Source: Vespa crabro
Lineage: Eukaryota > Arthropoda > Insecta > Hymenoptera > Vespidae
Length of the DNA: 64,000 bases
Direction of reading: 5' to 3'
Assembly: GCF_910589235.1 (NCBI RefSeq)
Contig: NC_060960.1
Location: 11,422,619-11,486,618, forward strand
The notes beneath the pieces were generated by a model. The model was not told where the DNA came from. It did no database searches and saw only the letters and a program-made list of their open reading frames with translations. The translations under genes and the position numbers were made by a program. Shown here piece by piece: positions 28,436 through 43,199 of the stretch (its first letter is position 1; each line of letters begins with the position of its first letter).

Positions 28436-31400
28436 GGAAGAGAGCGCAGCGAGCGTGCAACGGAACGTGCTTTCTCTCTTAGAATTGGCAGCAACGACGC
28501 GACGGGGTTCTTCCTTGTTTGTTTTTGTCCGGCTCTTCTTGCTTCTCTAAGCCCTTGGAGACCCCGATCTTTTTCCCTTTCTACGTATTGCCGTTTATTT
28601 TAGAAAAGATGCTCGGTCGTGCCCTTAACGGAATGATACAATAGCAAGAATTTTCGGAGGAATCGACAAAATTTCTCCTTGAAAATGAAATAGCTCGTCG
28701 TTTCGACTAACAACCCTTCGGTTATAGGATCGATCGGTCGATCGGACCGAGTTTTCATTTCTTGGAACGTCCGCGAGATTGATCCTCGACAATCTTGGCC
28801 GTGGTTGCGTAACGAACGTTTCTCTCTTAACGATCGCTCGCTCGATATTTCTCATCCTCCTCGTTCAACCGCATCTTCGTATTTACGTCCATATTTATGC
28901 TCTAGCTCGCACGCGAACGTCAAAGTACGGCTCGTAAGTCGCCTCGTAAATCGGTCCCCTCTCTCTCCTCCCCGCCACCCTTCGAAGCCCTCTTACGAGT
29001 TCTTCCCGCGCGCTGCCACCGATCCCGATCGATTTTTCTACGCGCAGATTCGATAGCGGCTAAATACTTTTACCACGGCTATTTTTTCGTCCGTTCATTG
29101 GAATTAGTTCCGGGCCAACGTCGCGATACGTCAAAGATCCTTTTCATGGTAGAGCTCCATCGAACAGCTGTTTGTGCGATAAGTGCCGAGATAACGATTG
29201 CGGGAGGCTTTTGTTCGAGCCTTCGAGATCGCGCTTCCCCTTCTGTTTGACGACTGTCAATGAACTCTCTTTAGAAAATACCAAGCTCTTTGTCTCGTCT
29301 CGCGCGATAAACGAGCGTTCTTTTGCGCCCCCTCTCTCACTCTCTCTGCACTGCTTCCGTACTTTTCCGAGGCGAGAGAGACCAAACGTCTCGGCCTGAT
29401 TTTCAAGTAGTATTTAAGAAAGACAACGAACGACTCTTCTTTTCGCGCGGGAGGGGAGTGTCTCTTTACGGATTAAGAAGGAAAAATTTTCTCTCTTTTT
29501 CCATGCAAACTGCAAACGATCTAAGGGGTTGCGTACGCGTAATTTCGGCCGCGCTTAACAAAGTAGCAGGAGTCTTGAGGAATACGAGTCTACCACCTAC
29601 GTAAATATTTGTAGAGCTCGCTCGTAAATAGATGTGAATGAGTCATAGTTGAGTCAGAGAGAAAGATGGGAGGATGGAGCGAAACGGGCAAATTCCTTTT
29701 CCCTTGGTTCGACTCGAAATCAAGTCGACTTGATGGTGTGTCCTTTCGGTGGTTCGGCAATATCGACGATACGTTCCTTTTCGTCGGTCCTTTATTTTCA
29801 TTGGCTTCTCCCCTAGCGTGCTGGTACCAGCAGTTCTTCTTAGAACTTCTCGAGGAGAAGAAGAAGATTATCTCGGAGCAGAGTCGGTACTGCTCTACGT
29901 AGTCGAGGGCGCCGCGGCACTGCGGTGCAGATATCGATCGGACCGGGCTAGTCGCAGCTTCTCTCAGAGTCATATCCAGGACCACCCACGCATCCGTCCC
30001 TGGCGCGCACCCTCTTTCCCTGGGCTTGGCTCTCCTACTCGACTCGGCCGCCACCACCACCACCACCTTTCCTCGAAATCAAATCTTTACTTTTCTACGC
30101 GATATCCTTGCACGCCGAGGAACTTTTCTCCTATCGAAGATCGTGTTAAAGAGTCGAGAAAAATGACGGGATCCTTTTATTATTTTCCTTCGGAGCGCGC
30201 GAACGCGCACTTTTCTCCTCTTCTCCGAGCCTGCTTCCGAGTATCGATCCTCTCTCTCTTTCTCTCTCTCGACTCCCCTCTCGGAATCGTATTATTTCTA
30301 TCGAGAGCGGAGCACGGGGGGGTGAGAGAACGTTTTAAAAAAGCGAAGCCTGACGTCGATAACGGTCGACGATAACACGAGGCGGGGTCGTTTCAAAGGT
30401 TATCTCCGCTGCAAGCGCGTACTTTCTCTCTCCACAATTTTTTCTTTCGATCATTCGGGAAATCGACGTCTTTCGAAAATACGTCTGCGTTACGTGTCTA
30501 TTCGGAGCCGAATGGCCCCACTAAGATTTACTGATATTAAATGTTATTTACGATCGTAGACGACTACGTGTGTAGGTAGTAGGTATAGACGCCGCGCGAT
30601 CCTTTGCTCCCGCTTGAGATAAAGGAGAAAAAGATATCGACGAATCGCGCGTCTCGAAGAGCTTCTTCGAAGCCGAACAACGCCCGTACGGAATTACGAA
30701 AGAAAGTTCGACTTCGTGTGTCATATTCCTCGCAAGTCGTCGCGATCACGCGAAGCGATAAAAGAGCCGACGACGCTAGATAACGGCGCGCGTTAAACGT
30801 CGATCGAGCTATTTGGGCAAGAAGACCGCCTAATCTCGAGCCAAGAATATTTTTATTATCGTCGTAGCGCGAAGAAGCTCCCTTTGTTTTCCCAAACGGA
30901 TTTTTATCGAATCGATGATTTTTTACTAATTCGTCTTATCTCGCTGGAATATCGACGGAACGGGAGTGAGTTAGTACACGACATCGAAATCTGAAATAAT
31001 CGAAGAACGCGGATTTCCGTGGTCCGAGCACATCAGCATGAATCGCGTTATTATATTAATCGACCGGCGGAGAGAGGGACGTCTCGAATCTTTCAATATC
31101 CCGGTTAATGCTATCGATCGACGTTATTAACGGGGCTCGTCGTATCTCTAAAACATCGATCGACCTCTTTCCTAAAGACGAGAAGGCGAGTGTTTTAATG
31201 GGTGACGTTATTATCCATTTTGGAGATATCAATTGTAAAAGTTGTTTCGTTTAGACGCTCGTCTAAGACGAGACTGCTCCGGAGATAGCGTCTTGCGTGG
31301 TTGCACGTACCTTCGAAGAAATTGTCATGCACGTACTACGTCGTAACGACGACGACACACCCGGTGCATGGTTTGCACGCTCTCTTCTCGACAGCGCGCA

Positions 31401-32447
31401 TTCCGAATAGCTGTCGGCGACGTAAACGCACGTATACGTCGTATCTCTCTCTCTCTCTCTCTCTCGCTCTCTCTCGCTCTGGCATCGGCGATTATATCAA
31501 CGAGCCTCGACTCAAAGGTTCATTGATAAAATCGTTTCGTGGCTTTGTGTAGTCTTCTTAGCTTACAGCCCTCTCTTATCTCTTGCCCGCGTGCCTCCTT
31601 CTATCGGAAAGAAAAGAAACGACAACGAGGTTTTTACCATTTGGAACCTTGAAATCGTCGAAATTATAGGAGAACAAAGAGGATGAAGATAACGACGCGA
31701 TCGTATATTCGATTATTTTTCCATGGACGCAGCTTTTCTTTCCCCCTCCCACTCTTTTTTTTTCTTTTTCTTTTACATTATTTCTCTTTTTGAAATCGAT
31801 ACGACCACGATTTACTCGAATTTCATTGGGACGCGAGTAAAAGCTAAACGAAGGAAGCATTGATTTTTCTTCAAAGCGTCTCGGGTCGGTGCGAAATCAG
31901 AAATCGGGTCCGACTCGGTAGAGATCGATTTCGAGATCGTTTCGTGTAATCGAAGCTTCGCTCGAATCTCATTGCGAGGCTGGTTCGTGGCGCTGTGGGA
32001 AAACGCGCGGCTCCAATTTCCTCGCTCGAAACGCGCAACTCTACCACCTACGGATCTCTTTCGAACGAAACTTTTCTTCATCTCTCCCCGCGCTTCGTAC
32101 CATCTGCCTGCGGGCGGAAACAATTTTCGATTTGCTACGCGCAAAGACAGAGAGAGAGAGAGAGAGAGAGAGTATCCTCCATTGAAAAGATTTCATTAGC
32201 GATAGATGCCGTTTCTACCGATCGTCGATCATATCTTTCAACAGATTTGCACGATTTTTTTGTCTCATATGCGGGATCGCCTCGATCCACGCCACGCGCA
32301 CGGAATAAGCGTAAGTCATTAAAATGCTTCGAGCGGGGCGCATGCGCGCGATGAATTTCTCCTGAACTAAGGACCAATCGGAAGCCGCGCGTCGTCTATG
32401 AATAATTCAAACTTTTGTCGTCGACGACTGCCATGCTCGACGTCTCG

Positions 32448-32499
<52 letters not shown>

Positions 32500-33011
32500 C
32501 TCTTGGCATTCTCCTCTCCACCATGTTCGACTTCTTTCCAATTCTTTTTCTTTTTTCCCCCGATGCTTTGTCTATCTCCCCTTTTGTGGTTGCGTCTGGA
32601 TCGCGTCTACATCTTTCCCAGCCAGAAAAACAGAAAACTCTTAGCGCATCGTTCGTACTCGATAATTCCTGAAGGCCGTTAACGATACTAATTGGGTGTA
32701 ACGACGTCAGAAGCGCTCGGATCTGCCTCGACAGTAGGTCTTTTTATTTCAACTTTAAATTTCTTTTTCTCTTCAACGATCTTTAATGATAGACCGATTA
32801 AGCCCGCACGACCGAGATTGTTTTTGTACTTTCGATAAATTTCGATAGGACGGCGGTCTTCATTATTTTTAAGAACGTTTAAAACGTCGAACGAGAATTT
32901 TCTAATATTTGTTTTTCTCTGGTATAACGTAACGATGCAATGAAGCCTCGAAGAATGGAAATTCGACGAATTAACGCGTCGCTATGGTGAACGTTAGCGC
33001 GATCATCATTA

Positions 33012-33062
<51 letters not shown>

Positions 33063-34580
33063 GTGTCGATGTCGATGTCGATGTCGCCGGCTAGTCGCCG
33101 CCGCCACCGCCAACAACGGGGCTCGATGCTGCCGTCGCGATCGTAGCGTTGATGGTTTTTGATTGGCCGGAAGTGACGTCACGACACGCATCGCGAGTCT
33201 ACACACATTAATCCATGGCGGCTAGCGCGTCGTGGCCGCTAGACGGTAGGCGTCTCCGTGGTGTATACCATCTAGAGAAGGAACGCGATCGTGCGCGCGT
33301 ATTTCTTTTTTTCTTTTCTTTTTTCTTTTTTTTTTTCTTTTTTCCCAGCTTAGAAGCCGCCTAGAAGTCGCGTCGTCAAAGCGTTTTCCTTTGATCGTAA
33401 GGTTTTGCAAATTGTAAGGTATCAAGCCTCGTCTACGCAAATAGACATATATCTCTACGATGCGTATACGCGTATAGAGGCGATAGGACGGAACGAGTAA
33501 TATTTCATATCTCGATTCGACCGACCGAATGACAGGCTGCGGTTTTTCAGGGCGACCCGCAAGATCGGTTTCGATCGGCTTTAGACACAAGGTTGGTAGT
33601 GAAAGTCGACGAGACGCGCGCAACGAAGCATCCAAATTCGACTAGGAAAGAATTTCTCGAATGCTTCGAAGGATGGTGCACGTTTTGGAGGTTACGGTCG
33701 CTATAGAGTAGCTTGGATAGTACGAATTGGTAGGGGGAAAGAAGGCAGCAGCCTTTATGACCCCTCGCAGGCAGGCAGAAACGGTTCGAGTAGCGTGGGC
33801 CTTTGTGCCCGAGAGGATGGCTCCGTGCCAAAATCCGTCTACGATCCCTTCGTTCCACCGCTTCGTACTAACGGTCCTGCGAAAAGGAGCCTTTGGACAA
33901 ATAAAACTTCGGGGCTCTTCTTTCTATCCGCGCGCGAGCAGTCGGTTAGAAGGAACAAGAGCGTCGGACTGTAACGCTTTAAATTCTCCTTATATATTAT
34001 TATTATTATTATCATTATTATTATTATTATTATTATTATTTTACGGGAAAAGCGAAAAGATAAGAAAGAGTCGGAGCGGTTAGACGCCCGTAGAAGCGAG
34101 AGTAATGATCCTGCGATCGAGGGCTGCTGGACGAGGGTAATCCCTTCGTAATAAGGGGGAGCTAACGGGGCTACGGGACTCGAACCGGGTAAGCTGGCGT
34201 CTCGGAATCGTTTTCAAAGAGCCCTTCTCTTCTTTAGCAATGGGAGAAACGGACGAAAAGTAAAAAAAAAACAAAAAAAAGGGCATATACGGGACGGGAA
34301 CAAAAATTGCTCGGATTCGTCATAAGTAATAACGAGCTAAAAGACCGTTCGCTCCTCGTTCGATCTCGATAAATCGTTCGCTTTCCCTTAGAGCCGACGA
34401 TATTAATTTCCTTTAAATTCTATTGGGAAAACTCGGTCCGTACGAGACCATGATTAAGATCGAATGATTTCATATTAGGAGAGTTATTAATAGTTGTCGG
34501 TTTTTCCGTTGGCTCGGCTTCAAAATCTCTTATTACGTCGACGTTTCTTCTCTCGTGCGCGCTCCCTCGCCCCGGAAGGA

Positions 34581-34618
<38 letters not shown>

Positions 34619-35576
34619 TGTCTCTTTTCTTTTTACCGAGCGAATTTATGAGGATCTCGACGACGAAATTGCGATAATCGTTCGTGGCCGAGAGGACCGT
34701 TAAACGACTAGGCTATTCGCGTAATCGGGTGAATTATCGTTGGTACCGTTTCGCAAAATTCCCTTTCCGTTGGAACGGTTGAATTGAGGCACAGCCTCGT
34801 AAGATAAGACCAATTTACGTCAAATTAATTTCTCGACGATTTTCGATACGGCGGTTTTGCTTCTTTTTACCCCCGCCCCCTTATACTTTCTTTTCTCTTG
34901 TCTTAGTCGAAGAGAAAAGAAAAAGTATCTAGCCTTCCGCCGGGAAGAAATAATTGGATATCTTTTCGTCTATTTTTACACGGCTTTTCGTGTGGGCGGA
35001 CTTTTCTTTTTCTGTTCCTCTTAACCCCGTAAATACACGAAAGAACGTCCACGCTCCGGGGGATTCGTAAAAGGATTCGTAAAAGAGGAAGAAAAGATGA
35101 AGAAAAAGAATTGAATAGCTCCTTCTCGCTCGATTCGACTCGAACCGAGATACTCGGTTTCTCCGAAGCGAGTATCCGTTGTCGGACAGGTACGAATAAA
35201 TGCTGCGTAGAAGAACCAAAGCATGATGAATAATAAATGTAATCGGGTCGCTGGAAGTGGCACTACTTTAATAAACGGATCAACATGGATTTTCTTCATT
35301 TCCGTTTGAATTCGATCGTTTTTCCCTCCTCCCTCTTCGGCTCTCGGCCGTTGATTCTCCGACGTGCGTTCGATCTTCCCCGAATCGAGATGGAACGGAT
35401 AATAATTAACGTTAACGAACACTCGGAAAGCGAATCCTCTGCATAGTTAGATCCAGCTACGAATGGAGGAGGATTCGTCGTCATTGACTCTGCTGGCACT
35501 CATTGGCAGCGAGCCATCCATTGATACCATTTCGTATTATTCGATCCCCTTCTCCTTTGTTCAAGAGAACGAGTCG

Positions 35577-35621
<45 letters not shown>

Positions 35622-36586
35622 CTCCTCTTTTTTCTCGCAAACGCCATTATTATCTTCTTTTTTTTACGTTCCCCGACAAAGTCGCGTATCTAAGATCGAA
35701 TCGTTCGTTCTATCGCGAGGCAACGAGAGGAAATGAAAAAGAATATGCGTACATCCGCGGTAAGTCAAGGACAAAAGTCGCGTACGACCTTTGTATCGCT
35801 CGCTCCGCCGCGAAAACGCCGAGTTTTATCGCGTGCCAGATGCTCCGAGATATTCAAAACTAGCGTGGCCGTTGTTAATCTTTCGAACCATCCGCTCTTC
35901 CCGTTCGGCCGCTTCAATAAAATCTACAACGTTAGACCGATTACGAGGAGGAGGATGCGCGAGATCGTTAACGTTCCTCGTAAATTGTTTTCACTCGTGA
36001 ATTCTAGAATAATTTACCGACGATTACGAGCGATCGACGATAGGTAAACGACGAAATGAGTTTTCGATGGCACTCGATCAATCGCAAATGTGCCATCGCG
36101 TATTTCGCCTTTCCAGTCGTTTTTCATGTGACGCGCGGGCGCGCACACACGCGCACAGTGCGTGCGTGAAAGGGTGACGTATGCGTGCTAACCATCTCAA
36201 TTATTTAATTCCGCGACGCACACGGATGCTGCAGGGACAACGGCAACGCGAAAATCATCGCTGCTCCCTGCAAATGGAACGTTCGTCTCTTTCTTCCTTT
36301 TTCACTCGTCACGACGAAACGCACCGAGCCCACCCTCTAAATTTATTCGCCTTCTATGCCAATTTGCATACTCGCAAATGTCTGCGGTTTCTCTTCTGTG
36401 TGCAACCAAGCGAATAGCCGGTGATAATATAAGACGAACGATATGTGTCCGTCGTCCTTCTAATCTCGTTTAGGCGAACGTGCTTCTTGTTAATCCACGT
36501 CCGAAAGTAGTCGCGCGCAGTCGAGAACATTTGACAAAAGTAACAAATTGCTCTTCTATTTCCTCGTGCTGTATACACCTTCGATC

Positions 36587-36660
<74 letters not shown>

Positions 36661-39600
36661 TTAAAAGGATAGTACAAAGCTATATACGCGCGAGATACGC
36701 AAATGTGAGGGAGAGAGAGAGAGAAAAAAGTCACGGAAGCTCGCGACCTTACGGTGATTTATCGCGACTAATTTATTCCAACGAGTACTTCCCTGCTAGA
36801 GCGTCTATTTAAAGAGCGATTTTCCAGGCACGATCGTAACGCTTCTTTCCCGAGGGAGAAGCGCAAAGTGAAAAGAGCCGAGATCGTCGACGTCGATGTA
36901 CGAGCATTATTTGCAAACGAGAGAAGAGAAACGACGAACCGGGGCGCGGTCGCGTTGTACATGTACCTAAAGAAATTTAGAGAGAAAGCGAAAGGTCGGA
37001 CCTTTTCAGATATCTTTGTGAAAGATTTTCTGGCATATGGCGTTTCTCTCGTACCACTCGTGGAAGAAGAAGAAAAGGAAAAAAAAAGCGATATTTATTC
37101 GTCGATATTTATTCGTTGTTAGGCGTGAGCTCTAACGTAAGCGCCAATGGAAGCTCGCCAAAAGTCTCGTGTCGGTCTGAGTGACGGTCACGGCGTAAAG
37201 ACGATCTTACGCGAGTAGATCTATTAATCGTGATCCTTTGGCGTTATCCTAATGCCGTAACCAAAGGAGCAATAATAAACGTTTTAATCGAGGAATTTGT
37301 CGATTGCAGCACATGGTGCAGACAGGAATGGCTGCGCCGTACGGTGGGGGTGTCTTCCCACCACCGGTAAACGGTGTCGCGGGCGTCGTTGGGGCGGCCG
37401 GGGCGGCGGGCGAGGTAAAACCACCCCCGCCTGTGCCGGTGAAGGAGGACAACAGCGGAGCGGGCCAGCAGGCACCACCGAGTGGAGCCCAGGTATCGGC
37501 ACCGACAAGCGGACCCCATCCTTCGGCACCGGGGGCACCAACGGCAGCCAGTTTCAGCCCACCTCCGCCACCGAACGGCGTCGATCAGCAGGCAATCGTG
37601 AGTATCGACTCGCTTTCTCTCTTCCTCCAACCAACGAGACCCATCGAGGAGATTTTTCAATGAGATTGGAGAAAGTACGCCGAACGACACGATAAGCGGC
37701 AGCGATAGCTTCTATTCCTTACTTAATTACATTTACTGCCTGTCCGACGAACGAAAAATGAATTTACCGTTCGACGAGCTTCGAGAAGGCCTCTATATAG
37801 CTCGTTCGAATCATCTATATAGCTCGACACGAATACGGCGTGTCTTTATCATTCGCATTATTCCTCGCACGTACGCGCGACGTACGTAATGGTATAAGGG
37901 GATGTCCCTCGATTCCCCGGTATTTGTACGACACCAGTTTCTTTACCAACGACTTTCGAAATGACATATTCGGTAGACCGCGTCGAACGATATCGCTCCT
38001 AGCCTAGAGGAGGTCGGCCCTTTTAAAAATTATATACTCTTAGGTTGCTCTTTGGTTCAACGAAGCACGCTCTCGCGTCGCCTATCACATCACAACTAGC
38101 CGCGTTCCTACGGTTTATTACGTTCCTTCCGTACGATAATAATCTACGTACAGTTATCTATCGTGTTATAGTACTCTACCGAGCATATATCCGAATGGGA
38201 TTTTAGATATTATCGCAAACGTTATACGCAAACTCGCTTGATATTCTCTTGAACGGCGGCTTGCGGACTAGCCTAAACTAGTCGGAGCGCGTGTTGCGCT
38301 CGTTATGGTAGTCCTAGCGCGATAAGCTCGACGACGTACAATACACTTACAGCCGTACAACATACGTTCGCCAAATCCGACTTTGCTCGAGGTAAGAGTT
38401 AATAACTTGTTCCGTTCGGCGCGTATTATTATTACGTCGGCACGAATGCAATAATAAGGTAAATAAGAGATCGATGGTGCGATTTAGGGATCGCCGTGGA
38501 CCGATCCAAGTGCCGATAAAAGAGTACGTTTATCTCCGAATAGTCGGAGGTGTTTCAGGCGGCGGTGGCTGCGGCGGCTGCGGCGGCCGCGAGCGGAGGT
38601 GGACAACAAGCCGCTACCACTCAGGGAGGAAACGAGACGAGCCCGGAGGGAGCCGTCGAAGCTGGATCTCTCGTACCGGTGACCTCAGGCGCGACAACAC
38701 CGGCTACCGTGACGCAGGCCACGGATCTCAAGGGCCAGCCTAAGCGCCTGCACGTCAGCAATATACCCTTTCGTTTCCGAGACCCCGATTTGAGGGCGAT
38801 GTTCGGGGTGAGTGTCCGGGCTAAACGTCCTTCCCTACCTTTTCCCTTATTATTTCTACTTTTCTTCGTTTTTTTCCTCCTCCTCTTCTTCTTCTTCTTC
38901 TTCTTCTTCTTCTTCTACGTGTATGTTTCAGCAATTCGGCCCGATCCTCGACGTGGAAATCATTTTTAACGAGAGAGGAAGCAAGGTAAGCTCACGTCGA
39001 TCTATAGGCTGCGAGCCACCCCTTTCAACCCGTCCTCGGACATTTAATTCTATCGTTTGTTGTTTATCAAGAGGAGAACGGCGGCAGTGGCAGCGGCGGC
39101 GGCGGCGGCGACGACGTCGATCGATCTCTTTATACCCTCTCACAAAGCGATTACTCTCATTTTCGTGCAGACACGTTTCACACGCCCGACTTTGGAGATA
39201 TTTTCTTCAAAGTCGGCGCTTTATTCTCCTTTTGGATCGCTGGCGATTAGAGATGATCGATCGACGTTTTGATAAAAAGGTGCAGCGCCGCGACCCAAGT
39301 TTTTCATTCTTCGATCTCAAAGTCTCTCTCCCGTCAGGAAGAGAGAAAAAGGAAAAAGCTCGCGGCCCTGCACCTCCTTGCTGCTCATTCTCCTTCTTTT
39401 TCAGCGCGCTGGCAACGCTCTCGTCGCTCGATCGTCGAGCTTTTTTGAAAATCGGTAATTGGGTAAAAACGGTATATAGAGTGTAGGTAGTTGTTACGAC
39501 CAACGGCCAACGACGGCGGCGAGTAAGAGAAGATCGAAGGGAGAACGAAAGGGGGTTTCGCATAGTGCCGGGGAAACGTTATGTAAATAGCTTTCAATAT

Positions 39601-40661
39601 GGATGACAGAGGTCTGGATAAGATCCCGCAGTAATAGATCGTGCCGACAGGCGGCATCCGGTGAGCCTGCATACTCAGCGTCTTTGCGTCAAGTACACAC
39701 GAGTGTACTTCATCAACGAGAGTTCGGTTGGTTTACTCGGACGCGGACGAAGCGAGGGCTCGTCCTTGCCGATCGATTCGCGGTCTTTTGAATTTTTCCC
39801 TATTGATCCTGCGCGATCGCCACTTTCTTTTCAGATTTTCCTCTCGTTCGACCCCGCGTTACGTTCTGGTAGTATTCCACTAGAGCACACACAGTGGAAA
39901 AAGCCGAGTGCGGCCCGACGATAGGACAAATCGCCTTGGATTATGAATAGTCACGAAAGTAATATTTGCTTGTAACTCTTAAACGCGCCTCTTATTATTT
40001 TGATCGTTCGTTTGCAGTTGTAATCGTGCCACTCACGCGACCAGCCTTGTTCTTTCTCTCCCTCTCCCCCCCCCCCCCCTCTCCTTTTCTATTCCTTCCC
40101 GTCGAGAGAAAACTTGTAACAAATCGTGCAAAGCTCGCTTTCTAAATTCGTCTTCTCTTCGCTTTAGATTACGATTATTGTTATTATTATTGTTATTATT
40201 GTTATTATTATTATTATTATTGCGTCTTCTTCCGTTCGATGGACGGAATTTAATCTCGGGCGAGTGTAGGAAAATGATCAACCGTGCTCTTTCTCTCCCT
40301 CCCTCTAGGTCGAACTCGATTTTCTCGCGCGAAATGGCGTCCCACGGGGGAGACGAGGACGTCCGTTTGATAAACGACGTAAAACCATCCCAAGTTTAGT
40401 TTGATCGTCGCGTCGAAATCCCTTTTACCGTATCTCCCTCGGGGCAGCAAAACTAGAGAAGATTAAGCAAATCGGAAGTTTAGAAAAGGCAATCATACTT
40501 ATTAGCCGTAGATTAAATAGCCGAGTAATGCTCGAATAAGCTTCCGTCGGAGCGACGCGCGACGGTCTCGAACAGGAAGTCCGAAAGCAGGGTACGTCCG
40601 TACTCCTAACGACCAATCACCAAAGCGAATATTGAACGCAAAGTGGTCCACTTCCACGTTC

Positions 40662-40701
<40 letters not shown>

Positions 40702-41531
40702 GAAGTTCTCTCGGGTGGTGGGGAGATTAATTAAATTCCCGTGCAACCGGTCCGCCCTTATCTTCCCGCTCGATCGTTCTCTACCTAACTATAGAGAAAC
40801 ATTTCGTTTCCTCTTACGCGTTAGCCTCTTAACTCTTAATTCTTGGATCGATTTCGACGACTTTTCGACGACTTTTCGACGATTATAACGACAGTTGGTA
40901 ATCCGGTTAAGCGCAATTTCTTTCGTCTTTAAGAGAGCGTTGCCATCGCATCTTACGACATACGTTTTTACGTATTTCAATTATTTATATTTCTATCGAA
41001 TTTCGCCTTTGTAAAATGCACGATCGATCGAACGTTGAAACTAAATTGTCAAACTATTTCTTAACAATTATATTACCTAATGATACATACTCTTGGATTT
41101 TACAAAGGCTAGGAGGATAAGACATTTTGTATTTTTAAGAGTGTCGGAGTTTACACGAAAGTACGAAAGGTAGCGAGAAAGAGAGGGAGAGACAGAAAGA
41201 TCGTACGTTTGCGCGTGTGCTTGGCTGTTTGCGTGTTTCTCTGTCTGTGTGCGTGCGCCAAGAGTGAGGGAACGAGAAAGAGAAAGAAGGACATTTTTTC
41301 GAAAGCTTCGTCAATGTAAATGGAATGTGGCATCCCTAATGAAGCGCAGCATTTTGTAAAAAGAAGTAAAAAAGACATATCTTCGAAGAGGGAAAAAGCA
41401 TAGAGAGCGAGTGCGACGGGATCGAAAGAGAGAGAAAGAGCATCGTCCTTTTTATTCGTTTTCATTTATTCCGAATCGAACTGGAGAAGAAACGAAAAGA
41501 ACGAAGAGGAGAAGCCTTGCCCGTCGCCCTT

Positions 41532-41577
<46 letters not shown>

Positions 41578-41626
41578 TTGCGTATGTGCCCTAGTGACAC
41601 GTACACGCACACACGCATATACATAT

Positions 41627-41668
<42 letters not shown>

Positions 41669-42980
41669 GTATATATAAATAGCATATAACCAATGGCGTT
41701 AGTTCTCTCGTAGTTGTTAGACGAGCTGTTGCATTTTTACTAGCTAGCCTTCCGCATTTTATCGTTATTTAGTTCCCATTGGTTATACTTGATAGAATCG
41801 ATCGTAGCGCCTCGTACGATATGCTCGTTCGTAAGGTAAAAAATGTAAAAAACGAAAGAGAAGCGCGAAGAGAATTATCGTAACTTTATGAAAGAGAATA
41901 ACTTTCGAACGTATAACTTTCGAACGAGCTATTACGTACGAATCTGGCGATTCCGGTCGAGCGTCACTTCCGCTCGCGAAGGAAAAATTCTCGGGAGATG
42001 CTGCCCATTTGATTTGATGAAACTTTGTCGCACCTGTATTATCAATTCTATTTCTCCGAATCCACGAATTCCGATATTCTCGAGCCCGATCCTTACGAGT
42101 TTCGAGAAATTGTCGTTGGATCCAAAGTACGAAGGACGAGAGAAAATAAATAGACGACAGAAAGGAAATAGTAATATCTTCGTCTTCAAGTGTGCGGATC
42201 GACCAAGTGTTTCAATTTTTCAATTTCCTCGCTCCATATTTTTTTCTTTTCCTTTTCCATCGCGATCGCCGAGCCTCGACTAATCCACTTGCAACGTGAC
42301 CAGCATGATACGTACATACATGATATACTGCATTTAGCAAGACTCATATATATATAAATATACATATATATATACACATATATATATATATATATATGTA
42401 CACAATTATATATATATTTACACGCGCACTATACTCGTCGCATAGATATGCGCGCATATACACGTTATAATACGAAAGGTATCTCCATCTTTGATTGTTA
42501 CAATCATCATTATTATTATATTATTACTATTATTATATGTAAATAGTAGTCGCACGCTTTTTTATAGGTGAGTGGAAGGTATAATGAGAGGCCAATGCTT
42601 TTATTTTTTTTCTCCCATATTCTTTTTTTCTTTTCCTTTTGTTTTCTTTTTCTTTTTTAACAATCACGTATGTGTCTTAGAATAGAGAACGCTGCTTTCG
42701 ATTTCACCGTCGTTCGGCGGATCGCATTATTATATTCTCTCGAATCCTCCTTCGAAAGACTCGTTCGGCTCCATCTTCTTCGCTTGGATCCTCGTCCGAT
42801 CTTGAAAAACATTGTCGTTGTTATCGTTGCCACTTATATGCGCATCTACGAAACTCAAGGAAACGGCCAAAGAAAATGTTCTCGAAACTCTGAATTTCCC
42901 TCATTCGACACACATTAGTATCTTCTACGATATATTTATTAAAGGACAAAAAGAAAAGAGAACGGACACAAGAAGAGAGG

Positions 42981-43022
<42 letters not shown>

Positions 43023-43161
43023 TGAGTAAGATGAGCGAAAGAAAGAAGGAAAGAAGAAAAAAGAGAAATATCTCTCAACGAAATATCTGCAACGTCCACA
43101 AAGAAGTTTATACTTTTAATCTCGTTGGTCCTTCTTCTTTTCTTGCTTTTGGTTCTCCTTC

Positions 43162-43199
<38 letters not shown>

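Larger units (their letters stand above)
26984..37309 (+). other. Rbfox1: Rbfox1 intron 1 (10.3 kb)
   Basis: The intron begins GTAAGT and ends TTGCAG. It contains long GA tracts (27131-27195, 28374-28431, 32451-32496, 36592-36657), (GTC)n (33012-33086, 34585-34618), (ATT)n (33996-34041) and (TA)n (35580-35618). A promoter-like motif cluster lies at 33162-33222. One TGCATG occurs at 31365-31370, far from any exon. ORFs here, the longest 208 codons at 29749-30375, have no recognisable domain and are taken as chance. Confidence 0.7.

Noticed and set aside
29749..30375. 208-codon plus-strand ORF in intron 1
   Set aside because: Low-complexity Ser/Arg/Leu composition with no domain; the antisense strand is also open.
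34141..34210. tRNA-like T-loop (GGTTCGAGTC on the minus strand)
   Set aside because: The flanking bases do not form a T stem, and no acceptor or anticodon arm fits.
37244..37690. 148-codon minus-strand ORF over exon 2
   Set aside because: A shadow of the GC-rich coding exon on the opposite strand.
40852..40882. About three copies of TTTTCGACGAC
   Set aside because: A small local duplication in intron 4 without other support.
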